The notes: generated by a model not told the origin, from the sequence alone. Shown: positions 26,302 through 37,075, counted from the first letter of the stretch. The stretch is 64,000 nucleotides of DNA from Glutamicibacter sp. MNS18 (GCF_026107515.2 NZ_JAPCHW010000004.1:248001-312000); one strand, 5' to 3'. Made by a program: numbers and translations.

Positions 26302-27519
26302 GTGAGCACCCAATCATCCTTTTGTTCCCCGGCCCATCCGCGCCGTGTCACAGTGCTGGGATCCACCGGATCTATTGGCACCCAGGGGCTGGACGTCATC
26401 GCCCAGGCCTCCGGGCTGTTCAGCGTCGCGGCGCTCGCCGGTGGACACAACCTCAGGCTGCTGGCCGAGCAGGCCGTGGCCTTCCGGGCCGAACTGGTGG
26501 GTTGCGCGACCCCGGATGCCTCGGCATTGGCCCAGGCGATCAGCCGGGCCGCCGAGGCCGCAGGGGTGCGGGGATACCGGCCCGAACTGGTGGCCGGGCA
26601 GCACGCGGCCACCGAGGTCGCCGCCTATGGGCACGCCGAGGTGGTGCTCAACGGGATCACCGGGGCCATCGGCCTGGAACCCACACTGGCCGCACTTACG
26701 GCGGGGCACCTGCTGGCCCTGGCCAACAAGGAATCGTTGATTATCGGGGGACAGGTGGTCATGGCCGCAGCGGCCCCCGGGCAGATCGCCCCGGTGGACT
26801 CCGAACACTCGGCCTTGGCCCAGGCGTTGCGCTCGGGCACCCCGGAAGAAGTCGCCAAGCTGATCGTCACCGCCTCCGGCGGCCCGTTCTTCGGGTTCAC
26901 CCGTGAACAGCTGCGCGGGGTCACCCCGGCGCAGGCCTTGGCCCACCCGACCTGGGACATGGGCCGGGTGGTCACCACTAATTCGGCGACGATGGTCAAC
27001 AAGGCCCTGGAGGTCATCGAGGCCCACCTGCTTTTCGATATCCCGCTGGAGAAGATCGAACCGGTGGTGCACCGCCAGTCGATCGTGCATTCCATGGTCG
27101 AGTTCATCGACGGTTCGGTCATCGCCCAGGCCTCACCGCCGGATATGCGCCTGCCGATCGCCCTGGGCATGAACTGGCCGCACCGGGTCCCGGGCGCGGC
27201 AACCCCCTGCGACTTCTCCAGCGCCGCCAGCTGGACCTTCGAGCCGCTGGATCAGCAGGTGTTCGGCGCGGTGGAACTGGCCAAGCAGGCCGCCGCGGCC
27301 TCCGGCACCCACATGGCCGTGTACAACGCGGTCAACGAGGTGGCGGTGGACGCCTTCCATGACGGCAAAATCCGTTTCACCGACATTGTCGATTCCATCC
27401 ACCGGGCCCTGGACGCCTACCAGGCCCCCACCGGGGAGCTGAGCGCCGGGCTGGTGCTGGAAACCGATCAATGGGCCCGCAGCTACGCCGGAGAGTTCAT
27501 CAAGGAGCTGGCATCATGA
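26302..27519 (+). CDS. dxr: 1-deoxy-D-xylulose-5-phosphate reductoisomerase
   Basis: A 405-residue enzyme of the MEP isoprenoid pathway that converts DXP to MEP with NADPH and a divalent metal. It starts at GTG 26302. Motifs are the NADPH-binding [15 protein letters not shown] at the N-terminus, [12 protein letters not shown], the metal/substrate site [28 protein letters not shown] and [13 protein letters not shown]. The stop overlaps the rseP start (ATGA), the classic actinobacterial dxr-rseP-ispG neighbourhood. Confidence 0.97.
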   Translation: MSTQSSFCSPAHPRRVTVLGSTGSIGTQGLDVIAQASGLFSVAALAGGHNLRLLAEQAVAFRAELVGCATPDASALAQAISRAAEAAGVRGYRPELVAGQHAATEVAAYGHAEVVLNGITGAIGLEPTLAALTAGHLLALANKESLIIGGQVVMAAAAPGQIAPVDSEHSALAQALRSGTPEEVAKLIVTASGGPFFGFTREQLRGVTPAQALAHPTWDMGRVVTTNSATMVNKALEVIEAHLLFDIPLEKIEPVVHRQSIVHSMVEFIDGSVIAQASPPDMRLPIALGMNWPHRVPGAATPCDFSSAASWTFEPLDQQVFGAVELAKQAAAASGTHMAVYNAVNEVAVDAFHDGKIRFTDIVDSIHRALDAYQAPTGELSAGLVLETDQWARSYAGEFIKELAS

Positions 27520-28859
27520 GTACCCTGCTCTTCATCGGCGGCGTGCTGGTCATGATCGTGGCAGTCGCCGCCTCGATCGCCCTGCATGAAATCGGGCACC
27601 TGTTACCGGCCAAGAAATTCGGACTGCGTGTTCCCCAGTACATGATCGGTTTCGGCAAGACCCTGTTTTCCTTCCGTCGTGGGGAGACCGAGTACGGGGT
27701 CAAGGCCATCCCGTTGGGCGGCTATGTCTCGATGGTGGGCATGTACCCGCCACAGGCCGCCCGGCGACAGAAGGAGGGCAAACCGAGCTTCCTGAACCGG
27801 ACCTTCGGCCAGCTGATCGATGATGCCCGTTCGCAGGCCAATGAGCAGGTGAAGGTCCAGGACGAAGGGCGGATGTTCTACCAGCTGCCGATCTACAAGC
27901 GGATCATCATCATGCTTGGCGGGCCGTTGATGAACCTGCTGATCGCCTTCGTGATGATCGGCATCGTCGTAACTGGTTTCGGGGTGTCCACCGCAACCAC
28001 CACGGTCAGCGAGGTCTATCGGTGCATGGCCACCGCCGAACGTTCCGATGTCACCGAATGCACGCCCGGGGATCAGCCGGCCCCGGCCTACGCGGCCGGA
28101 TTGCGCCCGGGGGATACCATCACCGCGGTCAACGGCCAGGCCGTGGCCAACGACGCCTGGTACGAATTGACCGGCGTCATCCGGGAGAACCCGGGGCAGA
28201 GCGTGGCCCTGGAATACAACCGCGACGGCACCAGCCACTCCACCACACTCACCCCCTACCTCACCGAACGTCCCGTACTGGATGACCAGGGGTATGTGGT
28301 GACCGGGGAAAACGGCCAGGCCCTGATGGAAAACGTCGGCTTCGTGGGGATGGCCTCCGAACTGCAGAACCTGCAGCAACCGGTCAGCGCGGTGCCCGGG
28401 GTGGTGGGGGACCAGCTGGTGCGCATCGGCAATGTGATCCTGCACCTTCCCCAGCGCATGGCCGACGTGGCCAGGGCGGCATTCGGCACCGAGGAAAGGG
28501 ACCCCAACGGCCCGGTATCCGTGGTCGGTGTGGGGCGCATCGCAGGTGAAATCAACGCCTCCGACCAATTGGGCATGACCGACAAGGTCGCCTCGCTGAT
28601 CTCGCTGATCGGCGGACTGAATCTGGCCTTGTTCGCCTTTAACCTGATCCCGTTGCTGCCGTTGGATGGCGGCCACGTGGCCGGGGCCCTCTTCGAAGGC
28701 ATCAAGCGGTTCTTCGCCCGCCTGACCGGCAGGAAGGATGTGGCCCCGGTGGACACGCTCAAGCTGCTGCCGCTGACCTATGTGGTGGTGGTTGCCATGA
28801 TGGTGATGGGTGGGCTGTTGATATATGCCGACATATTCAAGCCCATCCAGATCTTCTAG
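27516..28859 (+). CDS. rseP: Site-2 intramembrane zinc metalloprotease (RseP/M50 family)
   Basis: A 447-residue protease starting at ATG 27516, inside the dxr stop. The zinc-binding HEIGH motif is in [18 protein letters not shown] in the first helix. A PDZ domain (about 175-260) contains [15 protein letters not shown], and the third metal ligand is in [18 protein letters not shown] near the C-terminus. It would cleave anti-sigma factors or signal-peptide remnants inside the membrane. About four membrane helices are visible. Confidence 0.95.
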   Translation: MSTLLFIGGVLVMIVAVAASIALHEIGHLLPAKKFGLRVPQYMIGFGKTLFSFRRGETEYGVKAIPLGGYVSMVGMYPPQAARRQKEGKPSFLNRTFGQLIDDARSQANEQVKVQDEGRMFYQLPIYKRIIIMLGGPLMNLLIAFVMIGIVVTGFGVSTATTTVSEVYRCMATAERSDVTECTPGDQPAPAYAAGLRPGDTITAVNGQAVANDAWYELTGVIRENPGQSVALEYNRDGTSHSTTLTPYLTERPVLDDQGYVVTGENGQALMENVGFVGMASELQNLQQPVSAVPGVVGDQLVRIGNVILHLPQRMADVARAAFGTEERDPNGPVSVVGVGRIAGEINASDQLGMTDKVASLISLIGGLNLALFAFNLIPLLPLDGGHVAGALFEGIKRFFARLTGRKDVAPVDTLKLLPLTYVVVVAMMVMGGLLIYADIFKPIQIF

Positions 28860-28884
28860 GACCGCGGGGTTATACGCTGATCTC

Positions 28885-29187
28885 ATGACTGTTTTTGCTG
28901 TTGAATACGTGTACGCCGAAAACTCCGATGAACTGCGCAACGAACACCGTCCCGCGCACCGCGCCTACCTGGGTGGATTCCTGCAGGACGGCGGTTCGGT
29001 CCAGGTCCTGGCCTCGGGACCATGCCCGATCACCGACGGTGCATTGCTGATCTTCAGCGCCGAAACCGAGCAGGCCTTGCGCGAGGTGCTGGATGGCGAC
29101 CCGTTCAACAAGGTCGGCGCCTTGGACAAGACCGTGGTCACCGAATGGAACCCGGTCACCGGCCTGCTGAGCGCCTTCGCTTCCTAG
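28885..29187 (+). CDS. YciI-family protein
   Basis: A 100-residue protein from ATG 28885 (MTVFAVEYVYAEN). It has the dimeric alpha/beta-barrel pattern of YciI proteins: RNEHRPAHRAYLGGFLQDG (conserved His-Pro/Ala-His region), VLASGPCPITDGALLIF and the FNKVGALDKTVVTEWNP end. Function is unknown; relatives range from dehalogenase-like to regulatory. It is 25 bp downstream of rseP and probably cotranscribed. Confidence 0.85.
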   Translation: MTVFAVEYVYAENSDELRNEHRPAHRAYLGGFLQDGGSVQVLASGPCPITDGALLIFSAETEQALREVLDGDPFNKVGALDKTVVTEWNPVTGLLSAFAS

Positions 29188-29201
29188 CACCGCAACCCGC
29201 C

Positions 29202-29248
29202 ACAGCTCCCGTGCCCACGGACCTATCGTCCGTGGGCACGGGAGCTGT
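29202..29248 (+). terminator. Strong hairpin after the dxr-rseP-yciI operon
   Basis: A 21-bp perfect stem (29202-29222 with 29228-29248) with a 5-nt loop CTATC. No long T-tract, as often in actinobacteria. Confidence 0.85.
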
Positions 29249-29300
29249 CGTGGTTAAACCGCATCTTCGGATGATTCACGGACCGGCCCCGAGGGGTTGA

Positions 29301-29316
29301 TGTGAGCATGTTCACG
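29301..29316 (+). promoter_or_regulatory. Crp/GlxR-like site upstream of the FMN reductase gene
   Basis: TGTGA GCATGT TCACG matches the TGTGA-N6-TCACA consensus at nine of ten positions, 97 bp before the next start codon. Confidence 0.4.
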
Positions 29317-29413
29317 GCGGGTTCAGGAATGGTGGTCGGGAACAAATCGTTGAACCGGTTGACACGTCAGCGATTGTGCTGCACGTACATGAACTATCGA
29401 GGAGATGCCCTAT

Positions 29414-29968
29414 ATGGCTACCAAAGTCCTGACCCTGGTCGGTTCGCTGCGTAACGGTTCAACCAACCGCCAGTTGGCCGAAGCCACCGTGGAAAATGCC
29501 CCCGAGGGTGTGGAGATCAGCGTCTACGCGGGTCTGGAGAACATCCCGTTCTACAACGAAGACAACGATGTCGAGGGGCAGGTCCCCGAGGCCGCAGCCC
29601 AGCTGCGTGCGGCGGTTGCCGATGCGGATGCACTGCTGCTGGTCTCGCCGGAATACAACGGCACCATGCCGGCCGTACTGAAGAACGCCATCGACTGGCT
29701 CTCCCGCCCGTTCGGCGCCTCGGTGACCAAGGACCTGCCGGCAGCCGTGATCGGTACCGCATTTGGCCAGTATGGTGGCGTCTGGGCCCAGGATGAAGCC
29801 CGCAAGGCCCTGGGCATCGCCGGAGCCAAGGTGATCGAGGAAATCAAGATCGCCATCCCGAACTCGGTGGTCCGCTTTGCCGAAACCCACCCGAAGGATG
29901 ACGCCGAAGTCGCCGAGCAGGTGGCAACCATGCTCAAGGACATCCGCAAGGTCGCCGAAGCCAACTAG
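29414..29968 (+). CDS. NADPH-dependent FMN reductase (flavodoxin-like)
   Basis: A 184-residue flavoprotein. I start at ATG 29414 (MATKVLTLVGSLR), since GGAG at 29401-29404 has proper spacing to it and none to the ATG at 29405. Motifs are the FMN-phosphate loop GSLRNGSTNRQL, the family signature LLVSPEYNGTMPAVLKNAIDW (about 82-102) and GTAFGQYGGVWAQDE. It reduces FMN, quinones or azo-type compounds with NAD(P)H. Monocistronic by position. Confidence 0.92.
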   Translation: MATKVLTLVGSLRNGSTNRQLAEATVENAPEGVEISVYAGLENIPFYNEDNDVEGQVPEAAAQLRAAVADADALLLVSPEYNGTMPAVLKNAIDWLSRPFGASVTKDLPAAVIGTAFGQYGGVWAQDEARKALGIAGAKVIEEIKIAIPNSVVRFAETHPKDDAEVAEQVATMLKDIRKVAEAN

Positions 29969-29984
29969 TTTCTCCTGATCTCGG

Positions 29985-30022
29985 GCCGATGAGCCGCCAT
30001 CCCAGGATAGTGGCCCATCGGC
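29985..30022 (+). terminator. Probable terminator after the FMN reductase gene
   Basis: GCCGATG (29985-29991) pairs with CATCGGC (30016-30022), with partial pairing inside, followed by TTT. Confidence 0.55.
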
Positions 30023-30507
30023 TTTGTGCCCTTCGCAGGGAGCCTTGGCTTCCGCACGGACGCGCTGGATCAGCAGTTGGGTGGTCAGCAGGGTGCTGGA
30101 AGACGCCAGCTGGGGAACATGAAGGACGAAACCGGTCGTGTCGGCCAGCAAATCGGTGAAAGAGGGCGAATGCGGCAGCGGCCATCAGCAGGCCCACCGC
30201 CAGGGCGCCGAGCCGCACGGTCGGCGTGCCGCGGTGCTTGCGTACGCCTCCCGCGGGGGCGTGCAGTCCCACGTAATTCCGTAACAAGGTTCCCTGGCCC
30301 GCCAAATGCTGATGGTATTTACTCAAAATTCACTACTAAAACACCTCGGCAGGGTCCATCGTCCGCAAGTACGAGAGACAGCCGCGCCGGGATCCGCTGG
30401 CGATCAGCCGTCCCCGCGGGTGGCTTACCTCGCATCCTTACCCCTAAGCGCGCAGAGGGTGACATACTTGTTTTTGAGAAATACCCAAATACTTTTGGAG
30501 GCATCCA
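30023..30507. other. Gene-free stretch upstream of ispG
   Basis: 485 bp with no convincing coding sequence. The best reading is on the minus strand (30326 leftward) and includes one hydrophobic segment, but it has no SD, shifts frame and runs into the antisense of the FMN reductase gene. The last 50 bp are more AT-rich and contain the ispG SD (GGAGG before TTG 30508). Confidence 0.5.
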
Positions 30508-31674
30508 TTGACTTCGGTCAAACTCGGCATGCCGGCAGCACCACCGCCGGTCATCGCGCCACGTCGTAAGACCCGCCAGTTCAACGTTGGCCGGGTGGGT
30601 ATCGGGTCGAACTCGCCCATCAGCGTGCAGACGATGACCACCACCAAAACCCATGACATCAACGCCACCCTGCAACAGATCGCGGAGCTCACGGCGGCAG
30701 GATGCGACATCGTCCGTGTGGCCTGTCCCACCGACAAGGACGCCGAGGCGCTGCCGATCATTGCGATGAAATCGCAGATCCCGGTGATTGCCGATATCCA
30801 CTTCCAGCCCAAGTACGTCTTCGCGGCCATCGAAGCCGGGTGTGGCGCGGTGCGCGTGAACCCCGGTAATATCCGCAAGTTCGACGACCAGGTCAAGGAG
30901 ATCGCACAGGCCGCCAAGGACCACGGCACCTCGATCCGTATCGGCGTCAACGGCGGCTCGCTGCATCCCAAGTTGTTGAAGAAATACGGCAAGGCCACCC
31001 CCGAGGCACTGGTCGAGTCGGCGATCTGGGAAGCTTCCCTGTTCGAGGAACACGGATTCAATGACTTCAAGATCTCGGTGAAGCACAGCGACCCGGTGAT
31101 CATGGTGCGTGCCTACCAGCTGTTGGCCGAATCCGGTGACTGGCCGCTGCACCTGGGTGTGACCGAAGCCGGTCCGACTTTCCAGGGGACCATCAAGTCG
31201 GCGACCGCCTTCGGCGCCCTGCTCTCGCAGGGCATCGGCGACACTATTCGTGTCTCGCTCTCCGCCCCGCCGGTGGAAGAGGTCAAGGTGGGCAACCAGA
31301 TCCTGGAATCGCTGAACCTGCGCCCGCGCAAGCTCGATATCGTCTCCTGCCCCTCCTGCGGCCGCGCCCAGGTGGATGTCTACACCCTGGCCGAGAAGGT
31401 GACCGAAGGCCTGGAAGGTATGGAAGCCCCGCTGCGCGTGGCGGTCATGGGCTGCGTGGTCAACGGACCGGGCGAAGCCCGCGATGCCGACTTGGGGGTT
31501 GCCTCGGGCAACGGTAAGGGACAGATTTTCGTCAAGGGTGAGGTCATCAAGACCGTGCCCGAAGACCAGATTGTCGAAACGCTGATCGAGGAAGCCAACC
31601 GCATTGCCAGCCAGATGGAACTAAACGATGGCGAAAATCCTGCCGCGGGTACTCCCGTGGTTACCGTCAGCTAA
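30508..31674 (+). CDS. ispG: 4-hydroxy-3-methylbut-2-enyl-diphosphate synthase (flavodoxin/ferredoxin)
   Basis: A 388-residue MEP-pathway enzyme with a TTG start preceded by TTTTGGAGG. The TIM-barrel part has [20 protein letters not shown] and VNPGNIRKF; the C-terminal [4Fe-4S] domain supplies the cysteines in [11 protein letters not shown] and [17 protein letters not shown]. It converts MEcPP to HMBPP with two electrons. It overlaps the next gene by 47 bp. Confidence 0.96.
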   Translation: MTSVKLGMPAAPPPVIAPRRKTRQFNVGRVGIGSNSPISVQTMTTTKTHDINATLQQIAELTAAGCDIVRVACPTDKDAEALPIIAMKSQIPVIADIHFQPKYVFAAIEAGCGAVRVNPGNIRKFDDQVKEIAQAAKDHGTSIRIGVNGGSLHPKLLKKYGKATPEALVESAIWEASLFEEHGFNDFKISVKHSDPVIMVRAYQLLAESGDWPLHLGVTEAGPTFQGTIKSATAFGALLSQGIGDTIRVSLSAPPVEEVKVGNQILESLNLRPRKLDIVSCPSCGRAQVDVYTLAEKVTEGLEGMEAPLRVAVMGCVVNGPGEARDADLGVASGNGKGQIFVKGEVIKTVPEDQIVETLIEEANRIASQMELNDGENPAAGTPVVTVS

Positions 31675-32515
31675 GGATGAAACCGACCAGCTGACCCGTG
31701 TGCTGGGCCGGGAAGACACCCTGGCCCTGCTCACCATGCTGGATCGGGACCCGGTAACGAATATTTTCCTGCGGGCGCAACTGGACCAGCACCGGACCGC
31801 CGCGCCCGACAGCTTTGCGCAGATCCTCGCCCCCGTTGACCGGGAAGGCCTGGATAATGCCTGTTGGGTGGGTGCGAATATCGTGCCCACGGCCATGGAT
31901 TGCCAGTACGCCCAAGCCTATGCCCGGCGCGCGCTGGCCACACGCCAGCGATTCGCTTCGGTGTTCGGGCCACGGGACGCGGTCATGGCCATGGAACCGA
32001 TCCTCGGATGCGGACCGCAACAGATCTTCGATGTCAGGCCGAACCAGCCGTTGATGAGCATCGAGGACCTCTCGGATATCGAACCGGCACCAAGCCTGCG
32101 TCCGGCCACCTCGAAGGACTTCGACCTGGTCCTGCCGGCCAGTGCCGCGATGTTCGAGGAGGAGCTGGGTTACTCACCGCTGGATAACGGGGGAGGGCAC
32201 TACCGCAGCCGGGTGCGCGCCATGCTCCGTCACGGTCATACCTTCATCGATGTGGACCACTACGGGGAGATCATCTTCAAGGCCGATCTGGGCACAGTCA
32301 CCGCAAAGGCCACCCAGATCCAGGGCGTCTGGATCAATCCCCGATACCGGGGACGGGGACTGGCCGCCGGCTACATGGCCGCGGTGGTCAACCATGCCCT
32401 GACCTTTGCGCCGCTGGTCAGCCTCTACGTCAACGACTACAACGAACCGGCCATCCGCACCTACGAGCGCGTGGGTTTCAGGCAAATAGGCACGTTCGCG
32501 ACGATTCTGTTCTAA
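31628..32515 (+). CDS. GNAT acetyltransferase with DUF4081-like N-terminal domain
   Basis: A 295-residue protein. The N-terminal half has the pattern usual for the gene after ispG in actinobacteria ([19 protein letters not shown], then a sugar-free alpha/beta part). The C-terminal half is a GNAT domain with the acetyl-CoA loop [17 protein letters not shown] and [20 protein letters not shown]. The start at 31628 overlaps ispG by 47 bp; a later start near 31698 is possible and would reduce the overlap. Substrate unknown. Confidence 0.85.
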   Translation: MAKILPRVLPWLPSAKDETDQLTRVLGREDTLALLTMLDRDPVTNIFLRAQLDQHRTAAPDSFAQILAPVDREGLDNACWVGANIVPTAMDCQYAQAYARRALATRQRFASVFGPRDAVMAMEPILGCGPQQIFDVRPNQPLMSIEDLSDIEPAPSLRPATSKDFDLVLPASAAMFEEELGYSPLDNGGGHYRSRVRAMLRHGHTFIDVDHYGEIIFKADLGTVTAKATQIQGVWINPRYRGRGLAAGYMAAVVNHALTFAPLVSLYVNDYNEPAIRTYERVGFRQIGTFATILF

Positions 32516-32570
32516 CCTGATCTCAGGGTCGTCACATGGCGGCGCGGACCGGCAAGCAGGGGAAGGGTGC

Positions 32571-33257
32571 ATGATGAATACAACCCGGTGCACCACGCTG
32601 GTTGCCTTCTTCGTGTCGATCGGCTTACTACTGGTGGGCTGCAGCCCCGCCACCGACATCCCCGAGGTGCAAGGCACGGAACCGGGCCAGGCCCACAGTC
32701 CCGAGGAACTGCAGCAGGCACTGGAGGAGTTCGCCGAAGGCCGATCAGGGGCCAGGATCCTGAGTGACCACCAGCTGCGGGATTCGATTCCCGCCGCGGA
32801 AGCCTGGCTCAGTGAACTGGAAGTCAACCCCGAGGAATGCGGACTGAGCCTGACCTCGTCCCTGGGCCAACAACTGGAACACGCTTCCATGGCGGCATTG
32901 CAGCTGGGTGACAGCTTCATCACCCTGGCTTCCTACCCGGATGCCGGCCAATTGGCGGCCAGTTTTGAGGCCGAAGAGCAACGGAGTGAACGCTGCGCGC
33001 GCTACACGGTGCTCCGGGATGGGCAACATGTCGCCTTCCATTTGGCGGCGCAGGGACTGCAAACCGAGGCCCGGAAATCCGCCGCCCATGTGCTAACCAG
33101 CAGCGATGGTTCGGCCGCCAGCCAGCAGGTCATGGTGAAGGCGGCCAATGGAAACGTGATGATCACGATTAACCAGCCACTGGACAAAGAATCCCGGTCC
33201 GAGCAGTTCGCGAGTCTATCGGAGCAGGTCAACGACCTTCTCGAGGTACTTGGGTAG
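32571..33257 (+). CDS. Secreted lipoprotein, PknH-like sensor-domain type (copy 1)
   Basis: A 228-residue protein with a lipoprotein signal ending LLLVGC; the start MM leaves one-codon ambiguity. The mature part parallels the next gene: SGARILSDHQLRDSIPAAEAWL, then a Cys in NPEECGLSL, an EEQRSERCARYTV region with the second Cys, and the acidic coil end ASLSEQVNDLLEVLG. The two conserved cysteines may form a disulfide. The layout resembles the extracytoplasmic sensor-like domains of PknH/LppH proteins, but that is a structural guess. Confidence 0.75.
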   Translation: MMNTTRCTTLVAFFVSIGLLLVGCSPATDIPEVQGTEPGQAHSPEELQQALEEFAEGRSGARILSDHQLRDSIPAAEAWLSELEVNPEECGLSLTSSLGQQLEHASMAALQLGDSFITLASYPDAGQLAASFEAEEQRSERCARYTVLRDGQHVAFHLAAQGLQTEARKSAAHVLTSSDGSAASQQVMVKAANGNVMITINQPLDKESRSEQFASLSEQVNDLLEVLG

Positions 33258-33378
33258 GGTGCTGGAGCAGGCTGGGAGCGAATGTGACGCACCGGTTCAG
33301 CCTTAGGGATGACCTTGTTTTCTCCAACATGTGGTCAAATGGAGGAAGCCATAACGCTCCCAACGTGAGGACCTGAGA

Positions 33379-34143
33379 ATGAAGAAGCGCTCCTTGATGA
33401 TCCTGCCCCTGGCAGCAGCATTCGCCCTGGCAGGATGTTCCAACGCCGGGGACGGCGGGTCAACCGATAGTGCGCCGGAAGGCACGCAGGCAGAACAGGA
33501 CACGCAGACCGAGGAAACCACCCAGGGTGGAAGCGGCTCGGGGGAAACCCTTGACGGCGCACAGGTCAAGGCCGTTGTCGAAGCCCTGGTCGAGGGCAAG
33601 GACGGGGCCCAGGTGCTCGATGGCGACACCATCGCCGCCTCGCTGCCGCAGGCCCAAGCCGCCATCGAGGCGATGAACATCGAACCGGCGCAATGCGCCG
33701 AACTGATCTCGCAGCAGGGTTCGTGGGATGTCGAAGGCATCAACATGGCCGTGGCCACCGTGGTCGATGGCACCGACGCCACCAGCTATTCGGTCGCCTC
33801 CTACGAGGACGACGCCAAGCTGGCCGAAGCCCGTACGGCCGCTGAAAGCAAGGACATGCAGGGCTGTGACAGCTTCTCCATGGAGGCCCAAGGCCAGAAG
33901 CTGGAAGCTTCCGCCGAGCTGCTGGATGCCTCCTCCGATGCCGAGATCACCTTGCTGACCAAGACGAATATCTCCATGGACGGTGTTGATGTTCCGATGA
34001 ACTCGATCAGCATCCAGGCCATTGACGGACGTACCGCGGTGTCGGTCAGCGCCTCCGGTGATGTCTCCGCCGAGCAGGAACTGATCGATTCGCTGATCGC
34101 CGAGGTCAACAAGGCCCTGGCCGAGGTCGCCAAGGTCCAGTAA
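33379..34143 (+). CDS. Secreted lipoprotein, paralogue of the preceding gene (copy 2)
   Basis: A 254-residue protein. The signal peptide ends in LAGCS (lipobox), then an acidic/Thr-rich linker. The mature domain aligns with copy 1: DGAQVLDGDTIAASLPQAQA, Cys in EPAQCAELIS, SYSVASYEDDAKLAEARTA, Cys in MQGCDSFSME, and end DSLIAEVNKALAEV. The pair is a tandem duplication that has diverged strongly. Likely anchored on the outer membrane face; function unknown. Confidence 0.78.
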   Translation: MKKRSLMILPLAAAFALAGCSNAGDGGSTDSAPEGTQAEQDTQTEETTQGGSGSGETLDGAQVKAVVEALVEGKDGAQVLDGDTIAASLPQAQAAIEAMNIEPAQCAELISQQGSWDVEGINMAVATVVDGTDATSYSVASYEDDAKLAEARTAAESKDMQGCDSFSMEAQGQKLEASAELLDASSDAEITLLTKTNISMDGVDVPMNSISIQAIDGRTAVSVSASGDVSAEQELIDSLIAEVNKALAEVAKVQ

Positions 34144-34160
34144 CCCGTAAACGGCTTGAA

Positions 34161-34201
34161 ACCGTCCTGCTCGTGGGCCCTTGGCCGGCGAGCAGGACGG
34201 T
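34161..34201 (+). terminator. Intrinsic terminator after the lipoprotein pair
   Basis: A 13-bp perfect stem (34161-34173 with 34189-34201, ACCGTCCTGCTCG) with a 15-nt loop, followed by GTTTTATT. The clearest U-tract terminator in the window. Confidence 0.9.
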
Positions 34202-34367
34202 GTTTTATTAACGCCGTGCACACAGTCCGGCGCACGGCAGTGATCGAAGCGGCTAAGATTGTTCGTGGCCGTCAAATCGGCTCAACCCACAAGATTTTGC
34301 ATTGCTAAGTTCATGGTCCGTCCATCACCCGGTGGCGGCGTGCAACTTACGGAAAAGGATACGACGC

Positions 34368-36155
34368 GTGGTCTTGAAACTCTCCACCATGTTCCTGCGC
34401 ACCCTGCGTGAAGACCCGGTCGATGCCGAGGTCGCCAGCCACAAGCTACTGGTGCGCGCCGGCTACATCCGCCGCGCCGCTCCGGGCATCTACACCTGGC
34501 TGCCGTTGGGCCTGAAGGTGCTGGGCAAGGTGGAAAACATCGTGCGCGAGGAAATGAACGCCATCGGCGCCCAGGAGGTCCAGTTCCCGGCCCTGCTACC
34601 ACGCGAACCCTACGAGCAGACCGGCCGCTGGACCGAATACGGTGAGGGCCTGTTCCGGTTGCAGGACCGCAAGGAAGCCGACTACCTGCTGGCACCGACC
34701 CACGAGGAAATGTTCACCTTGCTGGTCAAGGACCTGTACTCCTCGTACAAGGACCTGCCGGTCTACCTCTACCAGATCCAGAACAAGTACCGCGACGAGG
34801 CCCGCCCCCGGGCCGGGCTGCTACGCGGCCGCGAGTTCATCATGAAGGACTCGTACTCCTTCAATATCGACGATGCGGGCCTGGACGAGGCCTATGCGGC
34901 GCACCGCGCGGCATACATCAAGATCTTTGAACGCCTTGGTTTGGAAGTGGTTCCGGTATTCGCCCAGGCCGGTGCCATGGGCGGCTCGAAGTCGGAGGAA
35001 TTCCTGCACCCCACGGCGATCGGCGAGGATACCTTCGTTCGCTCCCCGGGCGGCTACGCCGCCAATGTGGAGGCGGTGACCACCGTGGTCCCGGAAGCCA
35101 TCGACTATTCCGCTGCCGCGCCATTCGAGGTCCTGGATACCCCGGACACCCCGACGATCGAGACCCTGGTGGCTGCCGCCAACGAACTACGTCCGCGCGC
35201 GGATCGCTCCTGGGAAGCCAAGGACACCTTGAAGAACGTCGTGCTGGCGATTGTCGACCCCGAAGGGGAACGCCACCTGGTGGTGCTCGGCGTGCCGGGT
35301 GATCGGCAGGTTGATGAAAAGCGGCTGGAAGCCACGGTGGGCACTGCCCTGGGCATCAGCGGCGAAGTCCAGGTGGAGCAGGCCACCGCCGAAGACCTGA
35401 AGAACCACCCGGAAATTGTCACCGGATACCTCGGCCCGGGCCTGGGCCGCGAGAACCAGCTGCTGGGCAAGGACACCGAGCATACGATCACCTACCTGGT
35501 CGATCCTCGGGTAGTGGCCGGAACCTCCTGGATTACCGGTGCCAACGAGCACGGCAAGCATGTGTTCAACCTGGTGGCCGAACGCGATTTCACCTGGGAC
35601 GGCACCATTGAAGCGGTCAACGTACTGGATGGTGACCCGGCCCCGGACGGTTCCGGCCCGCTGAGCACCGAACGCGGCATCGAGATGGGCCACATCTTCC
35701 AGCTGGGACGCAAGTACGCCGAAGCCCTGGACCTGAAGGTCCTGGATTCAAACGGCAAGCTGCAAGTGGTCACCATGGGCTCCTACGGCGTAGGTGTCAC
35801 CCGTGCCGTGGCCGCCCTGGCCGAGGCGTACCATGACGAGAACGGTCTGACTTGGCCCCAGCAGATCGCCCCGGCCGACATCCACGTGGTGGTCACCGGC
35901 AAGGGCGCCGAACTGCTGGAAGCCGGGGAGAAGCTGGCCAAGGACCTGGAGGCAGCCGGGCTGGAGGTCATCCTGGATGACCGTCCGAAACTATCGGCAG
36001 GAGTGAAGTTCTCCGATGCCGAGTTGATCGGCGTTCCCACCATTGTGGTGGTCGGCCGCGGCCTGGCCGACGGCGTGGTTGAAGTCAAGGACCGCGTGAC
36101 CGGCGAGCGCCGGGATGTGAATCTCGAGAACGTGGTGGCTGAACTCAGCGCCTAA
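34368..36155 (+). CDS. proS: Prolyl-tRNA synthetase, bacterial type with editing insertion
   Basis: A 595-residue class II synthetase. I start at GTG 34368 ([15 protein letters not shown]), 8 bp after AAGGA; a longer ATG start adds 22 atypical residues. Motif 2 region APTHEEMF, then [20 protein letters not shown]; a central YbaK-like editing insertion (about 225-410); motif 3 region [16 protein letters not shown]; and the C-terminal anticodon-binding domain (about 485-590). It charges tRNA-Pro and clears Ala-tRNA-Pro. Confidence 0.96.
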   Translation: MVLKLSTMFLRTLREDPVDAEVASHKLLVRAGYIRRAAPGIYTWLPLGLKVLGKVENIVREEMNAIGAQEVQFPALLPREPYEQTGRWTEYGEGLFRLQDRKEADYLLAPTHEEMFTLLVKDLYSSYKDLPVYLYQIQNKYRDEARPRAGLLRGREFIMKDSYSFNIDDAGLDEAYAAHRAAYIKIFERLGLEVVPVFAQAGAMGGSKSEEFLHPTAIGEDTFVRSPGGYAANVEAVTTVVPEAIDYSAAAPFEVLDTPDTPTIETLVAAANELRPRADRSWEAKDTLKNVVLAIVDPEGERHLVVLGVPGDRQVDEKRLEATVGTALGISGEVQVEQATAEDLKNHPEIVTGYLGPGLGRENQLLGKDTEHTITYLVDPRVVAGTSWITGANEHGKHVFNLVAERDFTWDGTIEAVNVLDGDPAPDGSGPLSTERGIEMGHIFQLGRKYAEALDLKVLDSNGKLQVVTMGSYGVGVTRAVAALAEAYHDENGLTWPQQIAPADIHVVVTGKGAELLEAGEKLAKDLEAAGLEVILDDRPKLSAGVKFSDAELIGVPTIVVVGRGLADGVVEVKDRVTGERRDVNLENVVAELSA

Positions 36156-36194
36156 CCGCCGTCAGCGGCGAAAACTGGATAAGGGTGTAGCGCG

Positions 36195-37004
36195 GTGCAA
36201 GAGGTTCTGGATTTCCTGTCGGTAAATGGCGAACCGGTCGCCGCCTGGCCATTGGCCCTGCTGCTGTTGGCAGGGTTCGCGGCCGGGTGGATCGATGCGG
36301 TGGTCGGCGGTGGGGGACTGATCCAATTGCCCGCGCTACTGCTTTTCCCGGGGATGACCCCGGTCCAGGCCTTGGCGACCAACAAGCTGGGGTCCATTTT
36401 CGGGACCACCACCAGCGCGATCACCTACTACCGGCGGACCAGCCCTGATCTGCGAACCGCGATCCCGATGGCGCTGTGTGCCCTGGCCGGTGCCTTCGGC
36501 GGGGCCGGGATCGCGGTGATCCTGCCGACCGAGCTGATCGAGCCGATCATCGTGGCCGCGTTGGTGGCAGTGCTGCTCTTCACGATCGCCAAACCCAAGG
36601 CCGGGGAACTGTCCAGATTGAAGTACACCGGCCAAAGCCACTACCTGCGGGCGATCCTGATCGGGGTGGTTATCGGCGGCTACGACGGGATGATCGGGCC
36701 CGGGACCGGCTCATTCTTGATCATCGCCATGGTAACCGTGCTGGGCTACAGTTTCCTGCAGGCCTCCGCCAAGGCCAAGATCGTGAACCTGGCCACCAAC
36801 TTGGGCGCGTTGCTGCTCTTCCTGCCCGGCGGGCACGTGCTGATCGGGTTGGGGCTGGCCATGGGCGTGATGAACATGCTCGGTGGGTATCTGGGCGCGC
36901 GCATGGCGATCTCCAAGGGCAGCAGGTTTATCCGGATCATCTTCGTTATCGTGGTCTCCGCGCTGATTCTCAAACTCGGTTCCGACATGGTCTTCGGATC
37001 CTGA
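36195..37004 (+). CDS. TauE/SafE-family (TSUP) membrane permease
   Basis: A 269-residue protein with a GTG start and about eight helices. Family features are the first repeat AGFAAGWIDAVVGGGGLIQLPALL and the second repeat IGVVIGGYDGMIGPGTGSFLI, plus NKLGSIFGTTTSAITYYRR. TSUP proteins export or import sulfite, sulfoacetate and other organosulfur or carboxylate anions. It lies 39 bp after proS but its function is unrelated. Confidence 0.9.
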   Translation: MQEVLDFLSVNGEPVAAWPLALLLLAGFAAGWIDAVVGGGGLIQLPALLLFPGMTPVQALATNKLGSIFGTTTSAITYYRRTSPDLRTAIPMALCALAGAFGGAGIAVILPTELIEPIIVAALVAVLLFTIAKPKAGELSRLKYTGQSHYLRAILIGVVIGGYDGMIGPGTGSFLIIAMVTVLGYSFLQASAKAKIVNLATNLGALLLFLPGGHVLIGLGLAMGVMNMLGGYLGARMAISKGSRFIRIIFVIVVSALILKLGSDMVFGS

Positions 37005-37032
37005 CTACCGGTACATCCCGTGCAGGGCCAAG

Positions 37033-37075
37033 GGGGCCCGGTATCCATTCCCGCGTTGGAAGGATACCGGGCCCC
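37033..37075. terminator. Bidirectional terminator hairpin
   Basis: A 14-bp perfect stem (37033-37046 with 37062-37075, GGGGCCCGGTATCC) with a 15-nt loop between the permease gene and the convergent secreted-protein gene. Confidence 0.75.

Noticed and set aside
29934-30326. A minus-strand frame with a hydrophobic stretch upstream of ispG
   Set aside because: No SD, and the continuation runs antisense into the FMN reductase gene. Removing one base would lengthen it, but nothing resembles a known protein.
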